Part shown: in pieces, positions 1 through 4,952 of the stretch | Layout of the letters: every line of letters starts with the position of its first letter | Numbering within the stretch: position 1 is the first letter of the stretch | Source of the DNA: Gammaproteobacteria bacterium | GTDB taxonomy: Bacteria > Pseudomonadota > Gammaproteobacteria > UBA4575 | NCBI GenBank assembly: GCA_028281205.1 | Contig: JANQKJ010000023.1 | Location: forward strand, 1-5,132 | Length of the DNA stretch: 5,132 nucleotides | Reading direction: 5' to 3' | Notes under the pieces: generated by a model | Databases searched by the model: none | Told to the model about the DNA's origin: nothing | What the model saw: the letters and a program-made list of their open reading frames with translations, nothing else | Translations under genes and position numbers: made by a program

Positions 1-1076
1 TTTATATGTCACGGGTGGATATACTGGCAAAAAAGGTTAGGGATCATTCCACCGCTTACTCATGGAAAAGTGATGCGGCAAACAGACTTTCATTTGTCAT
101 ATTTTTGGTAGGGTTTGATGTTTTTCGCGCGGTTGGCATGCTGATGGTGTTGTTTGCTGGCTTGTCTATTGGTGAGATGATCGCAGTGTTTGGTTATTTG
201 TGGTTCATGATGGGCCCAGTGCAGGACGTATTGAATATTCAATACTCTTACTATAGTGCTAAAGCTGCGCTTGGGCGTATAAATCAACTTATGTATTTGC
301 CTAATGAGCCTGTATATGCGCATGAAGAAAATCCTTTTGTTAATCAAAAAGGTATCAATATAGATATTGACGATATTAAGTTTGCCTATGGTGACGGTCC
401 TTATGTGCTAAAAGGCGTTAACTTATCCATTGCTGCAGGGGAAAAAGTGGCGCTGGTTGGTGCCAGTGGGGGTGGTAAATCAACTTTAGTGCAAGTGTTA
501 TTGGGCTTATACCCACCGTTGTTTGGCGATGTAAAATTTAATAATGTTTCTATGACCAAGATTGGCATGGAAGTCGTGCGTGAACACGTTGCATGTGTAC
601 TACAGCATCCGGCGTTATTTAATGACACTTTACGCATGAACCTTACATTAGGTCGTGATATGCCCGATGAGAAATTATGGCAAGTGTTAGAAGTGGCGCA
701 AATACGTGATGTAGTGGAAGATATGCCGCGTGGTCTGGATAGTCTAATCGGCATGGATGGTATTCGTTTATCTGGTGGACAAAGACAGAGGATAGCTATC
801 GCACGTATGGCATTAACAAACCCTAATGTTGTTATTCTTGATGAGGCAACATCAGCATTAGATGCGGATACTGAAGCGCGTGTACATGAATCACTACAAA
901 CTTTCTTGCGTGACCGCACTACAATTATTGTGGCGCATCGTTTAAGTGCAGTGAAGCAAGCGGACCGCGTGTTCGTTTTTGATGATGGTATTATTACGGA
1001 ACATGGTAGCCATGATGACCTTATTAGTTCCAATGGACTGTACACAAAATTGTATGCTCGTCAGCAAAGTGCGTGA
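1..1076 (+). CDS. ABC exporter, fused permease/ATPase, 5'-truncated by window
   Basis: This is the C-terminal part of a half-size ABC exporter, an inner-membrane pump driven by ATP. The reading frame has no stop back to the window edge, and about 356 residues are visible against roughly 580-600 for the family. The ATG at 6 is therefore probably internal and the gene partial. Numbering from that methionine, residues ~28-75 contain the last hydrophobic membrane segments. The nucleotide-binding domain spans ~118-350, with Walker A GASGGGKST (152-160), Q-loop Gln200, signature LSGGQ (255-259), Walker B VVILDE (275-280), D-loop SALD and switch His311. Every catalytic motif is intact, so the ATPase should be functional. 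The substrate cannot be read from this fragment. About 75 bp and a probable new promoter separate it from the peroxidase gene, so they need not be one operon. Confidence is high for the family and low for the substrate. Confidence 0.93.
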   Translation, partial: YMSRVDILAKKVRDHSTAYSWKSDAANRLSFVIFLVGFDVFRAVGMLMVLFAGLSIGEMIAVFGYLWFMMGPVQDVLNIQYSYYSAKAALGRINQLMYLPNEPVYAHEENPFVNQKGINIDIDDIKFAYGDGPYVLKGVNLSIAAGEKVALVGASGGGKSTLVQVLLGLYPPLFGDVKFNNVSMTKIGMEVVREHVACVLQHPALFNDTLRMNLTLGRDMPDEKLWQVLEVAQIRDVVEDMPRGLDSLIGMDGIRLSGGQRQRIAIARMALTNPNVVILDEATSALDADTEARVHESLQTFLRDRTTIIVAHRLSAVKQADRVFVFDDGIITEHGSHDDLISSNGLYTKLYARQQSA

Positions 1077-1091
1077 CTTGATTTGCTGCTA

Positions 1092-1120
1092 TTCATTCTA
1101 TGTAAGCATAAACTTATAAT
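1092..1120 (+). promoter_or_regulatory. Probable sigma-70-type promoter for the DyP peroxidase gene
   Basis: A perfect TATAAT hexamer lies at 1115-1120. A poor -35 candidate, TTCATT, lies 17 bp upstream at 1092-1097 and matches TTGACA at only three positions. The predicted transcript would begin near 1127, leaving a short leader of about 25 nt before the ATG at 1152. The -10 is convincing by sequence and position; the weak -35 suggests either modest strength or help from an activator. No Fur box is visible here. Confidence 0.5.
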
Positions 1121-1151
1121 GGGCTAAATTAATAATAACTAAGTAAATTTC

Positions 1152-2033
1152 ATGCACCAAGGACAACCGGCAATCTTACTCGATATTCCTGCGCGTTCGC
1201 GTTATCTGACATTTGTAATCAAGCAACCAGCAGAATTAAAAAATGTGCTTACTTCATTGGCGCATATGGTTGATGGTACCAGTGTAGTAATGGGCATAGG
1301 GATTAAAGTGGTAACGACTATGCAAAAAGAAGTGCCGGGCTTGCAGCTTTTTCCTGAACTTAGTAAGGCGCCTGTACCGATAGTCGCGACGCAAGGAGAT
1401 TTATGGTTTTGGTTGCGTGGCGATGATATGGGTGAATTACTACACCGAGGCCGTGCGATTGAGGTTATCGCCAAACCTGCATTTAAGCTTCATCATGTTG
1501 TTGATGGGTTTAAATATGGACATGGTATGGATCTGACGGGCTATGAAGATGGCACGGAAAATCCTGTAGATGAAGAGGCTATACAGGCTGCATTGATGGC
1601 AGGTGAAAGTGAAAAAATGGATGGTTCAAGTTTCGTTGCTGTACAGCAATGGTTGCATGATCTTAATCACTTTGAAAAGTTAACCGCAGTTGAGCAGGAT
1701 TATGTTTTTGGAAGGGAAAAGTCCTCTAACCAAGAAATTAAAGATGCACCCCCAAGTGCGCATATTAAAAGAGTGGAACAGGATGACTTTGATCCCCCGG
1801 CCTATGTGGTACGCCGCTCATCACCATGGATTGAAAATCAACAATCAGGCTTGATGTTTTTATCATTTGCGCATTCATTTGATGCATTTGAAAAGCAGTT
1901 AGCACGCATGGTGGGGATGGATGACGGTATTACAGATGCATTATTTACCTTCTCCAAGCCAATTAGCGGTAATTACTATTGGTGCCCACCCCTGGGTAAA
2001 GAGGGCTTAAATTTGGCGCAATTGATGAACTGA
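1152..2033 (+). CDS. DyP-type haem peroxidase (YfeX-like)
   Basis: This encodes a complete 293-residue dye-decolourising peroxidase, a ferredoxin-like-fold haem enzyme that uses hydrogen peroxide to oxidise bulky substrates. Visible hallmarks are the GXXDG motif (G130-Y-E-D133-G134), carrying the distal catalytic Asp133 inside GYEDGTENP, and His204 in the segment APPSAHIKR, the expected proximal haem ligand. Arg221 in VVRRSSPW matches the distal arginine by alignment with other DyPs. The length is usual for short cytoplasmic DyPs. There is no signal peptide or Tat motif, so the enzyme should be cytoplasmic. ATG 1152 is the first possible start after an in-frame stop at 1140-1142; no clear Shine-Dalgarno precedes it. 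E. coli YfeX, a relative, has been proposed to act on haem or porphyrinogens. The Fur-controlled hemP gene 90 bp downstream makes a haem-linked role plausible, but the physiological substrate is unknown. Confidence 0.93.
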   Translation: MHQGQPAILLDIPARSRYLTFVIKQPAELKNVLTSLAHMVDGTSVVMGIGIKVVTTMQKEVPGLQLFPELSKAPVPIVATQGDLWFWLRGDDMGELLHRGRAIEVIAKPAFKLHHVVDGFKYGHGMDLTGYEDGTENPVDEEAIQAALMAGESEKMDGSSFVAVQQWLHDLNHFEKLTAVEQDYVFGREKSSNQEIKDAPPSAHIKRVEQDDFDPPAYVVRRSSPWIENQQSGLMFLSFAHSFDAFEKQLARMVGMDDGITDALFTFSKPISGNYYWCPPLGKEGLNLAQLMN

Positions 2034-2052
2034 AAATAATCCATAAAATGGC

Positions 2053-2081
2053 TTGCATTTACGAATGAGAATGATTATCAT
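2053..2081 (+). promoter_or_regulatory. Sigma-70-type promoter of hemP
   Basis: A -35-like TTGCAT (2053-2058) is separated by exactly 17 bp from a -10-like TATCAT (2076-2081), which matches TATAAT at five of six positions. Transcription would start near 2088, about 36 nt before the HemP ATG. The Fur box at 2066-2080 covers most of the spacer and nearly all of the -10, the classical layout for iron-dependent repression by steric blocking. The -35 is imperfect. Confidence 0.6.
2066..2080 (+). promoter_or_regulatory. Fur box (ferric uptake regulator operator)
   Basis: The 15 bases TGAGAATGATTATCA match the 7-1-7 Fur consensus TGATAATNATTATCA at all specified positions except one (G for T at 2069). 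Further AT-rich half-site sequence continues to about 2085 and would allow a second, offset dimer. The site lies between a peroxidase stop codon and the haem-uptake gene hemP, a gene typically repressed by iron-loaded Fur. It is one of the best-supported regulatory sites in the window. Confidence 0.88.
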
Positions 2082-2123
2082 TTGTATATTGGTAAACAAC
2101 ATTGGTATATGGAGGCGGTTAAC

Positions 2124-2288
2124 ATGGCTAATCCACTCTCTCTAAATGATGCTAAAAATAACCAGCAAGAAGCAACTTTATCCCTATCTAACTTACTGAA
2201 AGGTAAGCGATACGCTTGGATAAGTCATGCTGGAGAGACTTATTTACTACAGTTAACTAAATCTAATAAATTGCTGCTTACCAAGTAA
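2124..2288 (+). CDS. hemP: HemP/HmuP family haem-uptake protein
   Basis: This encodes a 54-residue protein of the HemP family, small cytoplasmic proteins found with haem/hemin uptake genes. In some bacteria (HmuP of rhizobia and Burkholderia) they are needed for expression of the haem receptor gene. The family pattern is clear in the C-terminal two thirds: a Ser-x-x-Leu-Leu-x-Gly segment (19-27), then ISHAGETYLLQLT (33-45) and a terminal KLLLTK. The frame is open further upstream from a TTG at 2082, but that would begin inside the Fur box and ahead of the predicted transcript start. ATG 2124 is preceded by a strong GGAGG (2111-2115) at eight bases and gives the usual family length, so it is preferred. 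Expression should rise in iron starvation through the overlapping Fur box. No haem receptor or transporter gene is adjacent, so this is a stand-alone copy here. Confidence 0.88.
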   Translation: MANPLSLNDAKNNQQEATLSLSNLLKGKRYAWISHAGETYLLQLTKSNKLLLTK

Positions 2289-2313
2289 ATATAATAATTT
2301 TTAACTTTCTGTA

Positions 2314-2344
2314 ATTTAAGCAGCCCCGACTCCGCTGCTTAAAT
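2314..2344. terminator. 11-bp perfect hairpin downstream of hemP, possible terminator
   Basis: Arms ATTTAAGCAGC (2314-2324) and GCTGCTTAAAT (2334-2344) are perfectly complementary around a nine-base loop. It lies 25 bp after the hemP stop, where a 3' end or mRNA-stabilising stem would be expected. No T-run follows on either strand (GAGGTACTC follows on +), so it is not a textbook intrinsic terminator. It may instead be a 3'-protecting stem or part of a larger structured element. The structure is certain as sequence; its function is inferred. Confidence 0.45.
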
Positions 2345-2435
2345 GAGGTACTCAAGCCAGGGCCAAAACACTTATTGCGAATCGTCATAAAGTGGGTGAC
2401 CTCCTCAAAATGGCCGGTAGCCAGAGTATTTTTTT
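2345..2435 (+). other. Nested complementary segments ending in a T7 run; possible structured RNA or terminator
   Basis: This non-coding block contains several outside-in pairings. TACTC (2349-2353) pairs with GAGTA (2424-2428), GGCC (2361-2364) with GGCC (2412-2415), and CACTT (2369-2373) with AAGTG (2390-2394). The outermost pair is followed at once by seven T's (2429-2435). A competing small stem, TGGC/GCCA at 2411-2414/2420-2423, could also act just upstream of the T-run. It could be a weak terminator isolating the buf operon from hemP, a 3'UTR element, or a small RNA. The pairs are short and may be chance; no known RNA family was recognised. Only 10-20-codon reading frames occur inside, without ribosome-binding sites. 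Confidence 0.3.
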
Positions 2436-2475
2436 CTGCAATCAAATCTATCCCTATTTCGTCTTAAGTTAGGAG

Positions 2476-2501
2476 TGTAAGCAAAACGACTTGCTTACGA
2501 A
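2476..2501 (+). promoter_or_regulatory. Candidate ECF sigma-factor promoter of the bufferin operon
   Basis: TGTAAGC (2476-2482) and CGAA (2498-2501) form a GTAA-N17-CGAA arrangement. ECF promoters typically combine an AAC/TAA-type -35 with a short CG-containing -10; the Caulobacter SigF promoter that governs related DUF2282 genes is recalled as GTAACC-N16-CGAA, one base different in spacing. Initiation would fall near 2508, giving a leader of about 20 nt that includes the AGAGGA ribosome-binding site (2516-2521) of bufA. The operon encodes its own ECF sigma factor, making autoregulation likely. No good sigma-70 hexamers were seen in the same place. Confidence 0.5.
2477..2498. repeat. 8+8 bp perfect inverted repeat upstream of bufA
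   Basis: GTAAGCAA (2477-2484) and TTGCTTAC (2491-2498) are exact reverse complements around a six-base spacer, AACGAC. The left arm contains the candidate -35 of the bufA promoter, and the right arm supplies the first base of the candidate -10. The repeat could be an operator for a dimeric regulator, or could arise from promoter elements facing both ways. It lies upstream of the predicted transcript start, so an mRNA hairpin role is less likely. Confidence 0.55.
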
Positions 2502-2527
2502 TTTTGACTACTTACAGAGGACGGAAA

Positions 2528-2812
2528 ATGAAAAATAAAATCGTTGTTGATTCAGCTATTGCGACCATTCTATCAGCAGGCTTGCTCGCAGCCAGTCAAG
2601 CGCATGCGGTACCAGATGCACCCAAACAGTGGGAAAAATGTGCAGGTATTGTAAAAGCAGGTAAAAATGATTGTGGCGCATTAGATGGTAAGCATGGTTG
2701 TGCGGGTCAGGCTACTTTTGATAATGATGATACAGAATGGGTTTATGTACCTGCAGGTACATGTGAAAAAATTACAGGTGGTGTGGTAGCCAAGGTCAAG
2801 CCTGCCAAGTAA
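2528..2812 (+). CDS. bufA: Bufferin-type RiPP precursor, DUF2282 exported protein (BufA)
   Basis: This encodes a 94-residue precursor of the DUF2282 family. Bufferins are cysteine-containing peptides modified by an MNIO enzyme and exported to the periplasm, where they bind copper. An N-terminal Sec signal peptide is visible: Lys2-Asn-Lys, a hydrophobic core at ~11-22, and likely cleavage after Ala27 in AHA-VP. The mature part has exactly four cysteines, Cys38, Cys49, Cys58 and Cys79, in the family contexts EKCAG, KAGKNDC, HGCAGQ and GTCEKI. From family knowledge the central pair is expected to become thiooxazoles and the outer pair a disulfide. ATG 2528 is chosen over an in-frame TTG at 2504 because AGAGGA lies six bases upstream and the signal peptide then begins normally. 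It is the first gene of the operon, 22 bp before bufB. The equivalent gene in the Cupriavidus metallidurans gold-induced cluster is gigP. Confidence 0.9.
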   Translation: MKNKIVVDSAIATILSAGLLAASQAHAVPDAPKQWEKCAGIVKAGKNDCGALDGKHGCAGQATFDNDDTEWVYVPAGTCEKITGGVVAKVKPAK

Positions 2813-2834
2813 TTAACTGTTCGGTCGGTTTATT

Positions 2835-3722
2835 ATGAGCGCACGTAGCCCAAGTTTTGTTGCCAAGTCCTCATCTCTAAAAGGATTTGGAGTAGGGTTG
2901 CGCGCGCCTCATGTAAATGAAATTCTAACAACACAACCACAATTGGATTGGTTTGAATTGCTGGCTGATAACCACATCAGTGAGGGCGGTTGGGCACGCA
3001 GGCAGGCCTTAGAAATAGCTGCACGTTATCCTGTCACCATGCATTGTGTAGGTATGTCTATAGGTTCATCAGATCCCATAAATTATGCATATTTAAAAAA
3101 AATTAAAACTCTGGCGGCTGAAGTTAAAGCAAAGTTAATCTCAGACCATTTATGCTGGACGTCACTACACTCGCATTATTCGCATGACTTATTACCCTTG
3201 CCTTATACAGAAGAGGCGCTGAATTACCTTACGCAAAGAATTTTAAGCATACAAGATTATTTGGGTGAGAAAATAGCGATTGAAAATATATCTGCCTACT
3301 TAACATATAAGCATTCTTCAATTAAGGAAGTAGAATTTATTAACCACTTAGCTGAAAACGCAGATTGTCTAATTTTATTTGATGTTAATAATGTATATGT
3401 AAACCAGAAAAATAATGCGCAGAATAGCTATGAGTATGTTGACTACATAGATCTCAATCGGGTTGCCGAAGTACACTTGGCTGGTTTTGAAGATAAAGGT
3501 CATTATTATCTGGATGCGCATAATAACCTGGTTAGTAAGGGCGTATGGGAACTGTATGAACGCTTAATGCAAAGAAAAAGCGATATACCAACGTTGATTG
3601 AGTGGGATCATGATATTCCCAGTTTTGAAATACTCTATGGCGAGGCAATGAAAGCTAAGCGCATAAAGACAGATTTGCATAAAGTGCAAGGGGAGAGTAA
3701 TGAACTCATTGCTACTTGTTGA
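2835..3722 (+). CDS. bufB: MNIO (DUF692) peptide-modifying metalloenzyme (BufB)
   Basis: This encodes a 295-residue multinuclear non-haem iron-dependent oxidative enzyme, a TIM-barrel family that includes MbnB (methanobactin) and TglH and was formerly DUF692. The predicted reaction is oxygen-dependent conversion of BufA cysteines to thiooxazoles in the cytoplasm. Family landmarks run through the protein: GVGLRAPH (19-26), WFELLADNH (39-47), MHCVGMSIG (69-77), SDHLCW (103-108), HDLLPLPYTEEAL (117-129), IAIENISAY (147-155), LFDVNNVYVN (181-190), AEVHLAG (211-217) and LIEWDHDIPS (254-263). Likely iron ligands are among His70, His105 or His117, Glu150, Asn/Asp at 183-186, His214, Asp227/His229 and Glu256. 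The length is typical. The start follows bufA by 22 bp without a clear Shine-Dalgarno, suggesting coupling to bufA translation. The 3' end overlaps bufC by 23 bp. The Cupriavidus counterpart is gigA. Confidence 0.93.
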   Translation: MSARSPSFVAKSSSLKGFGVGLRAPHVNEILTTQPQLDWFELLADNHISEGGWARRQALEIAARYPVTMHCVGMSIGSSDPINYAYLKKIKTLAAEVKAKLISDHLCWTSLHSHYSHDLLPLPYTEEALNYLTQRILSIQDYLGEKIAIENISAYLTYKHSSIKEVEFINHLAENADCLILFDVNNVYVNQKNNAQNSYEYVDYIDLNRVAEVHLAGFEDKGHYYLDAHNNLVSKGVWELYERLMQRKSDIPTLIEWDHDIPSFEILYGEAMKAKRIKTDLHKVQGESNELIATC

Positions 3723-4467
3723 TATCCAAAATCAATTTTGGCAAGCATTAAGCCAATCTAAAAATACAGTTATTGATTTAATTTCTACAGATGACGAGTT
3801 CAATGTCTTAGATAGAATTAATGTGTATCGTACAACAGCAAGGTTATTGCATGTATCGGTTTTAGAAAGTGTTTATCCAGTGTGTGAAAAAATATTGGGT
3901 AAAGATTATTTTAAATTTATAGCAAAAAAATATTTTATTAAGCATCCTTCGTTGAGTCCGGGCCTAAATGATTATGGTGAACAGTTTCCCGAATTTCTAT
4001 CTAGGCTAATTGATGCGCGAGATGAGTTGAATGGTTATGAGCACCTACCGGATTTGGCTGCGTTAGAGTGGTGTATTCAAAAATCATATTATAGTGGCGA
4101 TAATGCCCCATTAGACATGCAAAGATTTCAACAGCAATGTGAGCAATATGGCGGTGATGTAAAGTTTTCTTTAGCACCTAGTGTCTTGTTGTTGGATTGT
4201 AATTATCCGGTTCATGAGATCTGGAGTCTTCATCAGCAACAGGCTATTAGAAATGCTATCGGAATACCCCAACAAGGTGAGAAACTCTGCATCTATCGTG
4301 ATGCCTATGAAGTTAAATTAGAAAATATTGATGAACACAGTTATAAGTTAATGCTGGCAATAAAGAAAAACTCAACATTATCAACAATTGCTGATAGTTT
4401 CGACAATGGTGGCCAGTTAAACACAGCGTTGAGTTATGTTATGTCTAAACAATGGCTGCGAATCTAA
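3700..4467 (+). CDS. bufC: DUF2063 partner protein of the bufferin enzyme (BufC)
   Basis: This encodes a 255-residue DUF2063-family protein, the usual partner of MNIO enzymes in bufferin clusters. It probably binds the precursor and presents it to BufB, as MbnC does for MbnB. The N-terminal domain (about 1-105) has the family pattern: an N-terminal Gln/Phe/Ala helix (QNQFWQAL, 10-17), VYRTTARLLHVSVLESVYPVC (42-62), FKFIAKKYF (71-79) and PSLSPGLNDYGEQFPEFL (83-100). DLAALEW (118-124) starts the second part. The C-terminal region holds IYRDAYEVKLENI (198-210), another typical element. No signal peptide or membrane segment is seen, so it is cytoplasmic. ATG 3700 has AGGGGAG (3689-3695) just upstream and lies inside the end of bufB, giving a 23-bp overlap that implies coupled synthesis of the two proteins. 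The Cupriavidus counterpart is gigB. The family was once thought DNA-binding; the operon context argues for a role in maturation. Confidence 0.9.
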   Translation: MNSLLLVDIQNQFWQALSQSKNTVIDLISTDDEFNVLDRINVYRTTARLLHVSVLESVYPVCEKILGKDYFKFIAKKYFIKHPSLSPGLNDYGEQFPEFLSRLIDARDELNGYEHLPDLAALEWCIQKSYYSGDNAPLDMQRFQQQCEQYGGDVKFSLAPSVLLLDCNYPVHEIWSLHQQQAIRNAIGIPQQGEKLCIYRDAYEVKLENIDEHSYKLMLAIKKNSTLSTIADSFDNGGQLNTALSYVMSKQWLRI

Positions 4468-4952
4468 AGATGTTTTCTCGAGAACAGTTACATAGTTTAT
4501 ATCGTTATTGTTTTTCTCTCACTGCAAATGAAACACAAGCGTATGATTTATTGCAAGCTGGTTTGGAAAAATTTCTTAAAGCAGATACAAGTAGTCTAGA
4601 TAACCAGCTTACCTATGCAAAAAGAGTAATTCGTAATCAGTATATTGATGAGTGTCGCAAGCAGGCAAAGTATGAACATGTAGAGTTTGATGACACAGTA
4701 ACGTATCTTGATATGGATACGGATGCGCTAGAAAAAATTATTATGACTCAATATGAGGTGCAAGAAATTTGGCAAAAATTAACTGCATCAGAACGTGAGA
4801 TTATGTACTTTTGGGCAGTTGAAGGGTATACAACGGACGAGTTAGCAGAATTTTTAGATATATCCAGGGGAACGTTATTATCTAAAATTCATCGCTTAAG
4901 AAAAAGGCTCGAATATCATTTAGACGAGTCAAGTAGGAAAGGTGCGCAATGA
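4452..4952 (+). CDS. ECF-type RNA polymerase sigma factor
   Basis: This encodes a small two-domain sigma-70-family protein of 166 residues. Region 2 covers about 10-80: LYRYCFSLTANETQAYDLLQAGLEKF is the 2.1/2.2 helix pair, and YAKRVIRNQYIDECRK (55-70) matches the promoter-melting and -10-binding helix. Region 4 covers about 103-156, with the helix-turn-helix WAVEGYTTDELAEFLDISRGTLLSKIHRLRKRL. There is no region 1 or 3, as expected for an ECF factor. The acidic linker (76-95) is typical. The start is ambiguous: ATG 4452 lies within bufC (16-bp overlap), while an in-frame ATG at 4470 comes two bases after the bufC stop; neither has a good Shine-Dalgarno, so translation probably relies on termination-reinitiation. 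The gene overlaps the next one by ATGA. ECF factors also govern related clusters elsewhere (SigF in Caulobacter, RpoQ for the gig cluster), so the likely target is the promoter at 2476-2501. Confidence 0.9.
   Translation: MAANLKMFSREQLHSLYRYCFSLTANETQAYDLLQAGLEKFLKADTSSLDNQLTYAKRVIRNQYIDECRKQAKYEHVEFDDTVTYLDMDTDALEKIIMTQYEVQEIWQKLTASEREIMYFWAVEGYTTDELAEFLDISRGTLLSKIHRLRKRLEYHLDESSRKGAQ

Noticed and set aside
90..347. Antisense reading frame (85 codons) opposite the ABC membrane domain
   Set aside because: It is opposite a coherent transporter sequence and has low-complexity His/Arg-rich composition, as expected of a reverse shadow.
401..1045. Long antisense reading frame (214 codons) opposite the ABC ATPase domain
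   Set aside because: It mirrors a region with intact Walker and signature motifs on the + strand, has biased Ser/Arg/Thr/Cys composition and no recognisable domain; it is a shadow.
1101..1107. TGTAAGC upstream of the peroxidase gene, identical to the bufA -35 candidate
   Set aside because: No CGAA or similar -10 follows at ECF spacing and no palindrome is present; a perfect TATAAT at 1115 explains transcription better. Probably coincidence, though it could be tested as a second sigma target.
1202..1474. Antisense reading frame (90 codons) inside the peroxidase gene
   Set aside because: It lies entirely opposite a well-supported DyP coding region and shows no domain, ribosome-binding site or promoter.
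2082..2123. N-terminal extension of HemP from TTG 2082
   Set aside because: It would start inside the Fur box region and before the predicted transcript start; the ATG at 2124 has a strong GGAGG and gives the normal family length.
2385..2425. Segment GGTGACCTCCTCAAAATGG and its surroundings as an insertion-sequence end
   Set aside because: It faintly recalls terminal repeats of some IS elements, but there is no partner repeat, target duplication or transposase fragment in the window.
2410..2472. Twenty-codon reading frame starting ATG 2410 between hemP and bufA
   Set aside because: It has no ribosome-binding site, runs through the T7 tract, and resembles no known small protein.
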